DNA of 64,000 nucleotides, taken from assembly GCF_000160755.1 (NCBI RefSeq), contig NZ_GG668576.1:514332-578331 (forward strand), given 5' to 3'. The translations under genes and the position numbers were made by a program. Position 1 is the first letter of the stretch, and each line of letters begins with the position of its first letter. This document shows, piece after piece, positions 26,971 to 35,817 of this stretch. This stretch comes from Proteus mirabilis ATCC 29906. Lineage in GTDB: Bacteria > Pseudomonadota > Gammaproteobacteria > Enterobacterales > Enterobacteriaceae. The notes under the pieces are model-generated. The model was given only the letters and a program-made list of their open reading frames with translations, was not told where the DNA came from and made no database searches.

Positions 26971-27001
26971 AAAAAGACCTCGCTTAACTTAAGCAAGGTC
27001 T
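26971..27001 (-). terminator. Intercistronic attenuator between oppA and oppB
   Basis: On the minus strand, GACCTTGCTTA pairs with TAAGCGAGGTC (one mismatch) and is followed by TTTTT (26971-26975 complement). It lies just after the oppA stop. It would let a fraction of transcripts end after oppA, giving more binding protein than permease. Confidence 0.75.
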
Positions 27002-27008
27002 CGCCCGA

Positions 27009-28646
27009 TTATTTAGCAATAATATACAAGTCTTTAGTATGTAAATTATCCAGTGGATCTTTACCTGAATAACCACCAACATAAGGTTTAACCAAACGGG
27101 TGTTTACGTAGTAGTAAAGTGGAACAATGGCAGAATCTTTATCTAATACACCTTCTGCTTTTTGATAAATTTCTGCACGTTCATCATCCGATTTCACGCG
27201 TAAAGATTCTTTCATATACGCATCAAATTGTTTGTTTTTATAGTGAACGGTATTATTACTGCTGTAAGACAGCATCATGTTAAGGAATGAAGAAGGTTCG
27301 TTATAATCTGCACACCATCCTGCACGTGCAACATCATAATTACCTTGGTGACGTGTATCTAAGAACGTTTTCCACTCTTGGTTTTCAAGAGAAACCTCAG
27401 CACCTAAGTTTTTCTTCCAAATAGAAGAGGCCGCAATCGCAACTTTTTTATGTAGATCAGAGGTGTTATACAGTAACTTGAATTTTAATGGATTGGCTTT
27501 GTTATCACCCGCCTCTTCTAATAATTGGCGCGCCTTTTCATTACGTTGCTCTTGGGTCCAAGAAGCGAACCACTCTGGTTTACTCTCTTTAATGCCATCG
27601 GTGAAAGGCGGTGTAAATCCGTAAGCAGGGATATCACCTTGGTTTTTCACTTTATAAGTGATGATATCTCTATCCATAGATAGTTTTAGTGCTTCACGTA
27701 CTCGTGGATCGTCAAAGGGAGCTTTCTCATTATTAATTTCATAATAATAAGTACATAAGTATGGACTGATACGTAATTCATCTGGGATCTCTTTTTTCAA
27801 TTTTTGGAAAAATTCAATCGGCAGATTGCTATAAGTCATATCGATTTCACCCGCACGATAGCGGTTTACATCGGTGACTTCTGATGAGATAGGTAAAAAA
27901 GTAACTTTATTGATAACCGTATTTTTATTGTCCCAATAGGTTGGACTACGCTCTAATTCAATACGTTCGTTTACCGTCCAATTTTTCAGTACATAAGCAC
28001 CATTGCCGACAAAGTTCGCAGGTTGCGTCCACTTTTCACCAAATTTTTCAATCACTTTTTGATTCACTGGCGACATCGAGGAGTGAGCTAGCAATTTAGG
28101 TAAATAAGGTACGGCCTCTGATAATGTGATTTCTAATGTATTATTATCAAGCGCTTTAACACCTAGTTCCGTCGGTTTTTTCTTACCGGCGATAATATCG
28201 TCAATATTAACAATATGGGCATATTGTAGATAACTTTCATAAGGTGATGCTGTATTCGGATCTGCTAAACGTTGCCAGCTATAAACAAAGTCTTGCGCTG
28301 TTACAGGGTCACCGTTTGACCATTTCGCGTCTTCACGAATTTTAAACGTCCAAACAGTAAAATCTTTATTTTCCCAGCTAGTCGCAGAGCCCGGTAGAAT
28401 TTCACCATCAGGCCCTACAATCGTGATCCCTTCAAATAGATCTCGTGCTAATGCTGATTCAGGTACACCCTCAATTTTATGAGGATCAAGTGATTGTGGC
28501 TCAGAGCCATTATTACGCACTAACTCTTGTTTATCAGCCAGTTTTACCCCATCAGGCACAACAGCCGCAGTAGCATTGAGCGCCGTAAAACCAAAGATAG
28601 TACCAATGGCGATCGCTAGCGCACTTTTTTTAGTTACATTTATCAT
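27009..28646 (-). CDS. oppA: Periplasmic oligopeptide-binding protein OppA
   Basis: 545 residues of SBP family 5 with a signal peptide ending L-N-A-T-A-A. The mature protein has the OppA-like start (D-K-Q-E-L-V-R-N-N-G-S-E-P-Q-S-L-D-P) and the family patterns around G-V-P-E-S-A-L-A-R-D-L-F-E-G and W-C-A-D-Y-N-E-P. It binds peptides and passes them to OppBC. First gene of oppABCDF. A second, related binding protein lies upstream at 28914. Confidence 0.95.
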   Translation of the reverse strand: MINVTKKSALAIAIGTIFGFTALNATAAVVPDGVKLADKQELVRNNGSEPQSLDPHKIEGVPESALARDLFEGITIVGPDGEILPGSATSWENKDFTVWTFKIREDAKWSNGDPVTAQDFVYSWQRLADPNTASPYESYLQYAHIVNIDDIIAGKKKPTELGVKALDNNTLEITLSEAVPYLPKLLAHSSMSPVNQKVIEKFGEKWTQPANFVGNGAYVLKNWTVNERIELERSPTYWDNKNTVINKVTFLPISSEVTDVNRYRAGEIDMTYSNLPIEFFQKLKKEIPDELRISPYLCTYYYEINNEKAPFDDPRVREALKLSMDRDIITYKVKNQGDIPAYGFTPPFTDGIKESKPEWFASWTQEQRNEKARQLLEEAGDNKANPLKFKLLYNTSDLHKKVAIAASSIWKKNLGAEVSLENQEWKTFLDTRHQGNYDVARAGWCADYNEPSSFLNMMLSYSSNNTVHYKNKQFDAYMKESLRVKSDDERAEIYQKAEGVLDKDSAIVPLYYYVNTRLVKPYVGGYSGKDPLDNLHTKDLYIIAK

Positions 28647-28913
28647 CTTATCAAATACTCCCAGTTAGTGAGTCGGCCATTGTTCGGCCTTCCTGTGATG
28701 CTTCGCTGTGTTTTTGGAACGTTTTACACAACTTATTGTTTTACAAAAAAATAAAATATTGTTGCAGATTGACTATCTATGCTTAACTGCATGATGTCTT
28801 TATCATTTTTGTGCCGTTATATTTTGTGTAGTACTTTTTATGCTGTACTTTTTTAAATTGCTTTTGCTAATTAAAATCAGATATAGCTATAGATGCGTTA
28901 TAACTTACCAGTT
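28647..28913 (-). other. oppA promoter and leader region
   Basis: 267 nt between the two binding-protein genes. The leader contains a small CGGCC/GGCC-type hairpin at about 28674-28689. No clear terminator follows the upstream gene, so some read-through into oppA is possible. oppA leaders in enterics are targets of the small RNA GcvB; I cannot confirm such a site by eye. Confidence 0.4.
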
Positions 28914-30554
28914 TTATTTATCTGCCTTTATAAAATAGCGCTTTAAGTCCGTATAATCAAAGGGGTCTTTACCGGTAAATCCGCCCACTTTAGGACTGAC
29001 CATTCTGACACTCACACGATAATAGACTGGTACAATAGCGGAGTCCTTGTCTAACAAGGCTTCAGCACGTTGATACAGTTGGTGACGCGCTTCATTATCA
29101 GTGGCCAGTAACGCATTCTTTAATGCAGCATCATAATCACTATTTTCATATAAAATAGTATTTAGACTGCTAGTGGAGAGGAAAGAGTTTAAAAATGATG
29201 TTGGTTCATTGTAATCGGCACACCATGTTGCCCTTGCCACTTGGTAATTACCTTGGTTACGATTTTCTAACGTCGTTTTCCACTCTTGATTTTGTAAAGT
29301 GACATTAGCACCAATATTCTTTTTCCACATAGAAGCGGCAGCAATAGCTTGTTGCTTATTCTGATCGGATGTGTTGTACAACAATGTAAACGATAATGGG
29401 TTTTGGCTGTCATAACCGGCTTCTTTTAATAACTCACGCGCTCTTTCATGACGCTGTTGTTGCGTCCAACCTGCCCATTTAGGGGGTTTAAACTTACCAT
29501 TATTAATAAAAGGTGGAGTAAAAGAATAAGCCGGTATTTGCCCTTGCCCCATGATCTTTTCCGCGATAATTTCTCTATCTAAACTTAATTTTACCGCTTC
29601 ACGCACACGGGGATCATCAAAAGGTGGACGTTTATTATTAAGCTCATAAAAGAAAGTACATAGGTAAGGCGTAATATGTAGAGCCTCCGGTTGCTCTTGT
29701 TTCATCTTTCGATAAAGCGTAGGAGGAATAGCGCTATTGGTGATTTGAACTTCACCGCTACGGTAGCGATTAATATCACTGGTTTCTGAACTAATAGGTA
29801 AAAAAGTCGCTCGTTCAATAATGGTGTTTTTGTTATCCCAATAAAGCGGATTACGTTTTAAAGTGATTTTTTCATTAACCACCCAATTATCAATTAAATA
29901 CGCCCCATTACCGACAAAGTTTTCCGGGCGAGTCCAATTGACACCATATTTTTCAACAATCTCTTTTTTAACTGGTTTTAATGAGGTGTGGTTTAGCATA
30001 TCCACCAGATAGGGAACCGGTTGTGTGAGCGTAACTTGCAAAGTATGTGGATCAATTGCTTTTACCCCTAGACTCTCTGGGGATTTTTTGCCTGTCAGAA
30101 TATCTGCAACATTTTCCACATAGGCATATTCAAGATAACTGGCATAAGGCGAGCCAGTTTGGGGATCTGTTAATCGACGCCAACTATAAACAAAATCATC
30201 TGCAGTAACCGGTGTACCATCACTCCATTTCGCATCATCGCGTAAATAGAAAGTCCATGTTTTATTGTCTTCTGAGCTCTCCCATTTAGCGGCAACCCCC
30301 GGCATACTTTCACCATTAGGCCCCATATAAGTGAGCCCTTCTAATAAATTTAAAATAATATTACTTTCTGGTACCCCTTCCACTTTATGTGGATCAAGGG
30401 AGGAAACTTCAGTGCCATTATTAATAACAATATCTTGTTGTTTCGCAAGAAGAGTACCTTCTGGAGGTATTACCGCATGAGAAAGAAAAGAGGTCAGCGC
30501 AAGTGATATAATGCTGACAGGAAACATCATTTTTAACATAACTTTCTTTTTCAT
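28914..30554 (-). CDS. Second OppA/MppA-type peptide-binding protein
   Basis: 546 residues, paralogous to the oppA product immediately downstream, with shared patterns such as G-V-P-E-S-N and W-C-A-D-Y-N-E-P-T-S-F-L-N. The signal peptide ends L-S-H-A. No permease of its own is next to it, so it probably feeds OppBCDF, as MppA does for murein tripeptide in E. coli. The ATG at 30554 has AGGAGAGGTACCC upstream; the frame extends to 30599. It could be MppA or a lineage-specific OppA duplicate; I cannot tell which. Confidence 0.88.
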   Translation of the reverse strand: MKKKVMLKMMFPVSIISLALTSFLSHAVIPPEGTLLAKQQDIVINNGTEVSSLDPHKVEGVPESNIILNLLEGLTYMGPNGESMPGVAAKWESSEDNKTWTFYLRDDAKWSDGTPVTADDFVYSWRRLTDPQTGSPYASYLEYAYVENVADILTGKKSPESLGVKAIDPHTLQVTLTQPVPYLVDMLNHTSLKPVKKEIVEKYGVNWTRPENFVGNGAYLIDNWVVNEKITLKRNPLYWDNKNTIIERATFLPISSETSDINRYRSGEVQITNSAIPPTLYRKMKQEQPEALHITPYLCTFFYELNNKRPPFDDPRVREAVKLSLDREIIAEKIMGQGQIPAYSFTPPFINNGKFKPPKWAGWTQQQRHERARELLKEAGYDSQNPLSFTLLYNTSDQNKQQAIAAASMWKKNIGANVTLQNQEWKTTLENRNQGNYQVARATWCADYNEPTSFLNSFLSTSSLNTILYENSDYDAALKNALLATDNEARHQLYQRAEALLDKDSAIVPVYYRVSVRMVSPKVGGFTGKDPFDYTDLKRYFIKADK

Positions 30555-31128
30555 GGGTACCTCTCCTAATAAATAATCATCTATAGCGGGGTTACTCAAT
30601 TTACATATAAATTATTTTTAAATAATATTCAGATATTTCATGCTATTTAATATGTTGAGATAATTGTTAGATAAAATTAATAACAATATTCTTCTTTTTT
30701 ACACTTATGGTGAATTTTGTCAATTAGTGCGGTGTTATTATCACTTAAACTTTACTAAGCCCAGTAGACTTCTATCTTATGAAAAAAGAAAATTCTCATC
30801 ACGCTATCTACAACAAGAAATAAACATTTAATTAACACCGCGCAACTTTTATAGATAGAAAACCTACATAGCTCACAAAATTAATATAATCAGATGGGTT
30901 TTTAGCGAGGATACAGAACTTTATGATGTGTTCGGTGTAAGTTTTTTTTCACACAACTTGATTATAAACAATAACAAATCTGTCTTTAAATGACAGAAAC
31001 TGGCTAATCTAAAAATAACGGTAGATTAATAAAAAAACATTTTTATTATTTGTTTTTAAAAATTAATATATTTTTTGAAATGCAATTAAAATCAGTACTA
31101 TTTTCATTTATATCCCGATGAATTAGCA
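30555..31128. other. Non-coding region between the second oppA-like gene and cysG
   Basis: About 570 nt, AT-rich, presumably the promoter of the oppA-like gene. A small hairpin, TCTGTC/GACAGA (30979-30997), is the only structure noticed. Confidence 0.4.
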
Positions 31129-31170
31129 AAAAAATATCCTTTATCGTTGTTATGAACCATAAAGGATATT
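31129..31170 (-). terminator. Intrinsic terminator of nirBD-cysG
   Basis: The stem AATATCCTTTAT (31133-31144) pairs with ATAAAGGATATT (31159-31170). On the minus strand a T-run follows (A residues from 31129). Confidence 0.85.
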
Positions 31171-31204
31171 CTGAGCGTTAGCCTACTTCTTCAAAATTTT
31201 TGCT

Positions 31205-32587
31205 TTAATTGGCTAAAGTCGTACCAAACCATTGTAGCTTTTGATTTAAACTGACGACTTCACCAACAATAATTAATGCAGGACTTTGCATTGAGTTTGC
31301 CATTTCAGCCAGTTGCTGTAATTGACCAACAACCACTTTTTGTGTCGCCAGTGTACCTTTTTCTACTATTGCCACTGGCATAGTGGCACGCATATGCTGA
31401 TTAAGTAACATTTGCTGAATGTAATCGGCTTTACTTAGCCCCATATAAAAAACCAAAGTTTGGTTATCTTGTGCGATACATTGCCATTGTGCGTCGTTCA
31501 GCCCTTTTCCATGCCCAGTAATAAAACGCACACTTTGTGCATAATCCCGATGTGTTAACGGAATACCGGCATAAGTGGTACAGCCTGATGCCGCAGTAAT
31601 GCCGGGCACCACAGAAAAAGGTATTTGATGCTCAATTAAAGCTTCTAACTCTTCACTTCCTCGACCAAATATAAAAGGATCCCCCCCTTTTAACCTCACT
31701 ACCCTTTTCCCTGCCTTAGCGTGATTAATAAGAATTTGGTTAATCTCCTCTTGAGGAACACAATGAAAACCAGCTCGTTTACCAACATAAATACGCTCCG
31801 CATCTCTGCGCACTAAATGCATAACCTCATCAGAGACTAATCTATCATAAACCACAACATCGGCTTGCTGACATTGTTGCAGCCCTTTAATAGTCATTAA
31901 TCCTGCATCTCCAGGGCCTGCCCCCACCAACACCACACTCCCTTGGGGCTGGTTATTTTCCGCTAGCAATGTGCTGATACGTTGTTGAATGCCGTTATCT
32001 CTACCTGCATCAATTTCTGCTTGTAGCGCTTTATCTGCAAAAAAACGCTCCCAAAAATAGCGTCTAGCACTCATGGTGGCAAAACGTTGTTTAACTTGCT
32101 CACGTAATTTCCCTGCTAACTGCGCTAAAGCGCCTAGCGAGTTGGGCAACCACTGTTCCATTTTTTCACGTAAGATACGTGCAAGTACTGGGGCTTTTCC
32201 TCCCGAAGAAATTGCAACCATAATAGGGGAACGGTCAATCACTGAGGGCATAATAAAGCTAGCTTGCTTGGGCGAGTCAACCACGTTACAAAAAATGCGT
32301 TGTTCTGTGGCCTGCTGATAGACGAGTTGATTCACTTGCTCATTATCTGTGGCCGCAATGACTAGCCATTTGTCAGCTAAATCAGCAACACTAAATTCAG
32401 CCGTGAAACACTGTAATCGTTGCTCGTTTTGCCACTGCATAAATTGTGGTGTGAATGTCGGTGCAACGACGGATATAACCGCCCCCGCGTCCATCAGTAA
32501 ACGTGCCTTACGCTCTGCTACTTCACCGCCACCTACTAATAAACAAGGTTTATTGTTGAGCTGACAGAATATTGGAAAATAATCCAT
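31205..32587 (-). CDS. cysG: Siroheme synthase (trifunctional)
   Basis: 460 residues. The N-terminal half ([15 protein letters not shown]) is the NAD-dependent precorrin-2 dehydrogenase and ferrochelatase. The C-terminal half ([18 protein letters not shown] then [13 protein letters not shown]) is uroporphyrinogen-III methyltransferase. It makes sirohaem, the cofactor of NirB and sulfite reductase. The ATG at 32587 (AGGGGAACCC upstream) matches the E. coli start; the frame extends to 32617. It lies in an operon with nirBD, and nirC is absent between nirD and cysG. Confidence 0.96.
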   Translation of the reverse strand: MDYFPIFCQLNNKPCLLVGGGEVAERKARLLMDAGAVISVVAPTFTPQFMQWQNEQRLQCFTAEFSVADLADKWLVIAATDNEQVNQLVYQQATEQRIFCNVVDSPKQASFIMPSVIDRSPIMVAISSGGKAPVLARILREKMEQWLPNSLGALAQLAGKLREQVKQRFATMSARRYFWERFFADKALQAEIDAGRDNGIQQRISTLLAENNQPQGSVVLVGAGPGDAGLMTIKGLQQCQQADVVVYDRLVSDEVMHLVRRDAERIYVGKRAGFHCVPQEEINQILINHAKAGKRVVRLKGGDPFIFGRGSEELEALIEHQIPFSVVPGITAASGCTTYAGIPLTHRDYAQSVRFITGHGKGLNDAQWQCIAQDNQTLVFYMGLSKADYIQQMLLNQHMRATMPVAIVEKGTLATQKVVVGQLQQLAEMANSMQSPALIIVGEVVSLNQKLQWFGTTLAN

Positions 32588-32613
32588 CTGGGTTCCCCTA
32601 TTTATTGGTTTTA

Positions 32614-32946
32614 TCAATGACGCGAACGCACACTGACGGTATTGCCTTCGACTTTGACTTCATAATGAGTAATTGAATAGTGCTCATCTTCAAGGCAATA
32701 ACCATCTGTTAAGCGAAAATGCTGCTTTTTCAGTGGACTGACGATATATAACTCATTGTCATGCTCTGCAATTAATCCCCTTGATAAAACACTCGCTTGC
32801 GCGAAGGGATCAATATTACTTAATGCGTAGAGCCGTTCATCTTGGTATGGACGGAAAATAGCCACCTGATCTTGCTCCACCAGCGCACAAACGCCAGTCC
32901 CCACAGTGATGTCATCTAATTGGCAAACCGCTATCCATTGACTCAT
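32614..32946 (-). CDS. nirD: NADH-dependent nitrite reductase small subunit
   Basis: 110 residues, normal NirD length, with a Rieske-like fold that lacks the cluster ligands. It assists NirB in NADH-dependent reduction of nitrite to ammonia in the cytoplasm. It overlaps nirB by 4 nt (ATGA), so translation is coupled. Confidence 0.94.
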   Translation of the reverse strand: MSQWIAVCQLDDITVGTGVCALVEQDQVAIFRPYQDERLYALSNIDPFAQASVLSRGLIAEHDNELYIVSPLKKQHFRLTDGYCLEDEHYSITHYEVKVEGNTVSVRSRH

Positions 32947-35489
32947 GATTGCGTCTCCTCTGTTACCATTTTGATATCAATACGTTCATGCACGCGGGCA
33001 GGACGATGCTGAGCACGCTCTTTTACCATCTGTATATTAGGATCGGGCTTCGGATTGTTAATAAAGTGCGCAAAACGTTTCAATGCTTGTGGTGAATCAA
33101 GGGTTTCTTGCCACTCACAGGCTACGCGCTCTTGTAAAACTTTAAGCTCTTTTTCTAACTGTGCATTTAAGCCTAACTTGTCGTGAATAATGACCTCACG
33201 TAAATATTCAACGCCCCCTTCTAGGCTTTCTAACCAAACGGAGGTTCGTTGTAATTTGTCTGCAGTACGGATATAGAACATCATAAAGCGGTCAATATAA
33301 TGGATCAGCGTTTCTTCATCTAAATCCGCCGCGAATAGATCGCCATGACGCGGTTTCATGCCCCCATTACCACCAAAATAGAGATTCCAGCCTTTTTCTG
33401 TGGCAATAATCCCTACATCTTTCCCCTGAGCTTCGGAGCATTCACGGGTACAACCAGATACCCCAAATTTCATTTTATGCGGCGTGCGGATCCCTTTATA
33501 ACGATGTTCTAAAAAGACACCTAATCCAACACTATCGCCAACCCCAAAACGACACCAACTGTTTCCTACACAAGTTTTTACCATACGGATCGCTTTGGCA
33601 TAGGCATGGCCTGTTTCAAAACCCGCGGCAATTAATTTCTGCCAAATCGCCGGTAAATCTTGCTTCTGTGCACCAAACATCGCCATACGTTGAGAGCCTG
33701 TGATTTTGGTGTATAAATTGTATTCTTGTGCAATTTGTCCAATCGCAATAATACCCGCTGGCGTAATTTCACCGCCGGGGGAGCGTGGAATAATAGAGTA
33801 AGTGCCATCTTTTTGCAGATTGGCGAGGAAGTTATCATTCGTATCTTGTAGCGCAACTAAGTCATCACGCAAAATATAGTCGTTCCAACACGAAGCCAGC
33901 AGAGAGCCGACGGTCGGTTTACAAATTTCACAGCCATAGCCTTGACCATGTTTTTTCAATAGTTCATCAAAGCTTTTCAGCCCTTCAACACGAATAAGAT
34001 GATAAAGCTCTTGGCGAGAATAGTGAAAGTGTTCACAAAGGTGATGGTTAACTTCAATGCCTTGTTTTGTGAGTTCCGCATTTAATACTTGAGTGATAAG
34101 CGGAATACATCCCCCACACCCCGTTCCCGCTTTTGTTTCTGCTTTAATCGCCGCAACCGTATGACAACCTCGTTCAATAGCTTGAATAATGTCGCCTTTG
34201 CTTACATCAAAACAGGAGCAAATTTGTGCTGTTTCAGGTAATGAATCAACCCCGATTGCCGGTTTACTTCCAGCATGAGCAGGTAAGATTAATGTGTCAG
34301 GATGTTCTGGTAATTCAATTGTATTTAATGCTAACTGTAACAGATTGCCATAATCTTCCGTGTCCCCAACCAATACCGCACCTAATAGGTATTTATTGTC
34401 TTCACTCACTATCAGACGTTTATAAATCTCTTTACCTTCATCAAGATAAATATAGCTACGACAACCTGCTTGGCGACCATGAGCATCACCAATTCCCCCT
34501 ACATCAACCCCGAGTAGTTTTAATTTTGCACTTAAATCCGCCCCTTGGAATGCTGTCTGTTGACCTAATAGATGATCAACGGCTACCTGAGCCATTTTAT
34601 AACCCGGGGCAACTAACCCAAATGTTTGGTTATGCCATGAAGCACACTCCCCAATGGCATAAATATCCGCATCTGAGGTTTGGCAATAGTCATTAATCAC
34701 AATTCCCCCTCGTGGTGCTATATCGAGAGAACATTGGCGTGCTAATTTATCTTTCGGACGTATACCGGTTGAAAATACGACAAAATCAACCTCAAGTGAG
34801 GAGCCATCGGCAAACTGTAATGTTTTACGCGCATTTTCCCCTGTCGATAAGATCGCTTGGGTGTTTTTCGCTGTGTGTACTTTAACCCCCATGCGCTCTA
34901 TTTTACGTTTAAGTTGCTCTCCTCCCATGCTATCAAGCTGTTCTGCCATTAGCGTTGGCGCAAATTCAATCACATGGGTTTCAATACCTAAACTTTTTAG
35001 CGCACCAGCGGCTTCTAAACCTAACAGCCCGCCGCCAATAACCGCCCCTTTACGGCTTAAACGAGCACAAGCTTCAATCGCATTTAAATCTTCGATAGTT
35101 CGGTAAACAAAACAATCTGGTGAGTTGTTTCCATTAATAGGAGGAACCCATGGGTAGGAGCCTGTTGCCATGATCAATTTGTCGTAGCTAACACAACGCC
35201 CAGTATTGGTGTGCACCACTTTTTCTTCACGATTAATGGTGATCACACGCTCACCCACTAATACTTCAATATGATGTTTCTCGTAATAACCGGGTTTAAC
35301 TAACGAGAGCTCTTCAGCGGTGTGATGAGAAAAATAGGAAGAGAGATGGACTCTATCATATGCAATACGAGGTTCTTCACAAAAGACGATAATATTGAAC
35401 GTTTCATTGCCGCCCTTATCAATCAATTCTTCTATATAACGGTGTCCAACCATGCCGTTACCGATGATTGCGAGTGTTTTCTTGCTCAT
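32943..35489 (-). CDS. nirB: NADH-dependent nitrite reductase large subunit
   Basis: 848 residues. The N-terminal FAD/NADH domain begins A-I-I-G-N-G-M-V-G. A BFD-type [2Fe-2S] region has C-S-C-F-D-V and C-G-G-C. The sirohaem/[4Fe-4S] cysteines are in C-V-G-N-S-W-C-R-F-G and S-G-C-T-R-E-C-S-E-A-Q-G-K-D. It detoxifies nitrite to ammonia and re-oxidises NADH under anaerobiosis. First gene of nirBD-cysG, behind an FNR box. All key cysteines are kept. Confidence 0.97.
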   Translation of the reverse strand: MSKKTLAIIGNGMVGHRYIEELIDKGGNETFNIIVFCEEPRIAYDRVHLSSYFSHHTAEELSLVKPGYYEKHHIEVLVGERVITINREEKVVHTNTGRCVSYDKLIMATGSYPWVPPINGNNSPDCFVYRTIEDLNAIEACARLSRKGAVIGGGLLGLEAAGALKSLGIETHVIEFAPTLMAEQLDSMGGEQLKRKIERMGVKVHTAKNTQAILSTGENARKTLQFADGSSLEVDFVVFSTGIRPKDKLARQCSLDIAPRGGIVINDYCQTSDADIYAIGECASWHNQTFGLVAPGYKMAQVAVDHLLGQQTAFQGADLSAKLKLLGVDVGGIGDAHGRQAGCRSYIYLDEGKEIYKRLIVSEDNKYLLGAVLVGDTEDYGNLLQLALNTIELPEHPDTLILPAHAGSKPAIGVDSLPETAQICSCFDVSKGDIIQAIERGCHTVAAIKAETKAGTGCGGCIPLITQVLNAELTKQGIEVNHHLCEHFHYSRQELYHLIRVEGLKSFDELLKKHGQGYGCEICKPTVGSLLASCWNDYILRDDLVALQDTNDNFLANLQKDGTYSIIPRSPGGEITPAGIIAIGQIAQEYNLYTKITGSQRMAMFGAQKQDLPAIWQKLIAAGFETGHAYAKAIRMVKTCVGNSWCRFGVGDSVGLGVFLEHRYKGIRTPHKMKFGVSGCTRECSEAQGKDVGIIATEKGWNLYFGGNGGMKPRHGDLFAADLDEETLIHYIDRFMMFYIRTADKLQRTSVWLESLEGGVEYLREVIIHDKLGLNAQLEKELKVLQERVACEWQETLDSPQALKRFAHFINNPKPDPNIQMVKERAQHRPARVHERIDIKMVTEETQS

Positions 35490-35547
35490 TTTTGCCTCAG
35501 ATCTAAAGGTATCTAAGGTTAAAATACGAGGCTACTCATAAGAGATA

Positions 35548-35561
35548 TTGATGAATATCAA
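35548..35561. promoter_or_regulatory. FNR box of nirB
   Basis: TTGATGAATATCAA is a perfect FNR consensus (TTGAT-N4-ATCAA). A -10-like TATTTT lies about 31 nt nearer the gene (complement of 35521-35526), placing the box near -41.5, the class II activator position used at E. coli nirB. Confidence 0.9.
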
Positions 35562-35607
35562 ATACAGCTTAATCAATTCAGCCAATACAACTTAATAGTC
35601 AACATAT

Positions 35608-35623
35608 TACTACCAAAGTAGTA
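35608..35623. promoter_or_regulatory. NarL/NarP-like 7-2-7 site
   Basis: TACTACCAAAGTAGTA is a perfect palindrome of the TAC-N10-GTA kind bound by nitrate/nitrite response regulators. Its centre is about 61 nt upstream of the FNR box, farther than the 28 nt in E. coli, so the assignment is tentative. Confidence 0.5.
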
Positions 35624-35759
35624 TTTTATTCGTCGTTTGTTGCGATTAATTATTCCTCAACCATAATTAATTCAAAAGGCTTATAACGAGGTGTTATATA
35701 TAAGTGTAATAAAAACTTTGCGAAATGCGCTTATTTTGCCTAAGTTAATTTCCAAAAGT

Positions 35760-35777
35760 AATAACTAATAAGTTATT
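35760..35777. promoter_or_regulatory. Inverted repeat upstream of the ABC importer
   Basis: AATAACT-AATA-AGTTATT, a perfect 7-4-7 repeat centred about 50 nt before the binding-protein start. A TTGACA at 35775-35780 overlaps its right arm. Possible operator of an unknown regulator. Confidence 0.4.
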
Positions 35778-35817
35778 GACATAATAACGAAAGCGAGACT
35801 ATTTCAGGGAGCGTCCA

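Larger units (their letters stand above)
35490..35817. other. Divergent control region, nirB and ABC importer
   Basis: 328 nt holding an FNR box, a NarL/NarP-like site and a separate inverted repeat near the ABC genes. The three sites are listed individually. Confidence 0.6.

Noticed and set aside
34226-34696. 156-codon open frame opposite nirB
   Set aside because: Antisense shadow of a highly conserved reductase; no family features.
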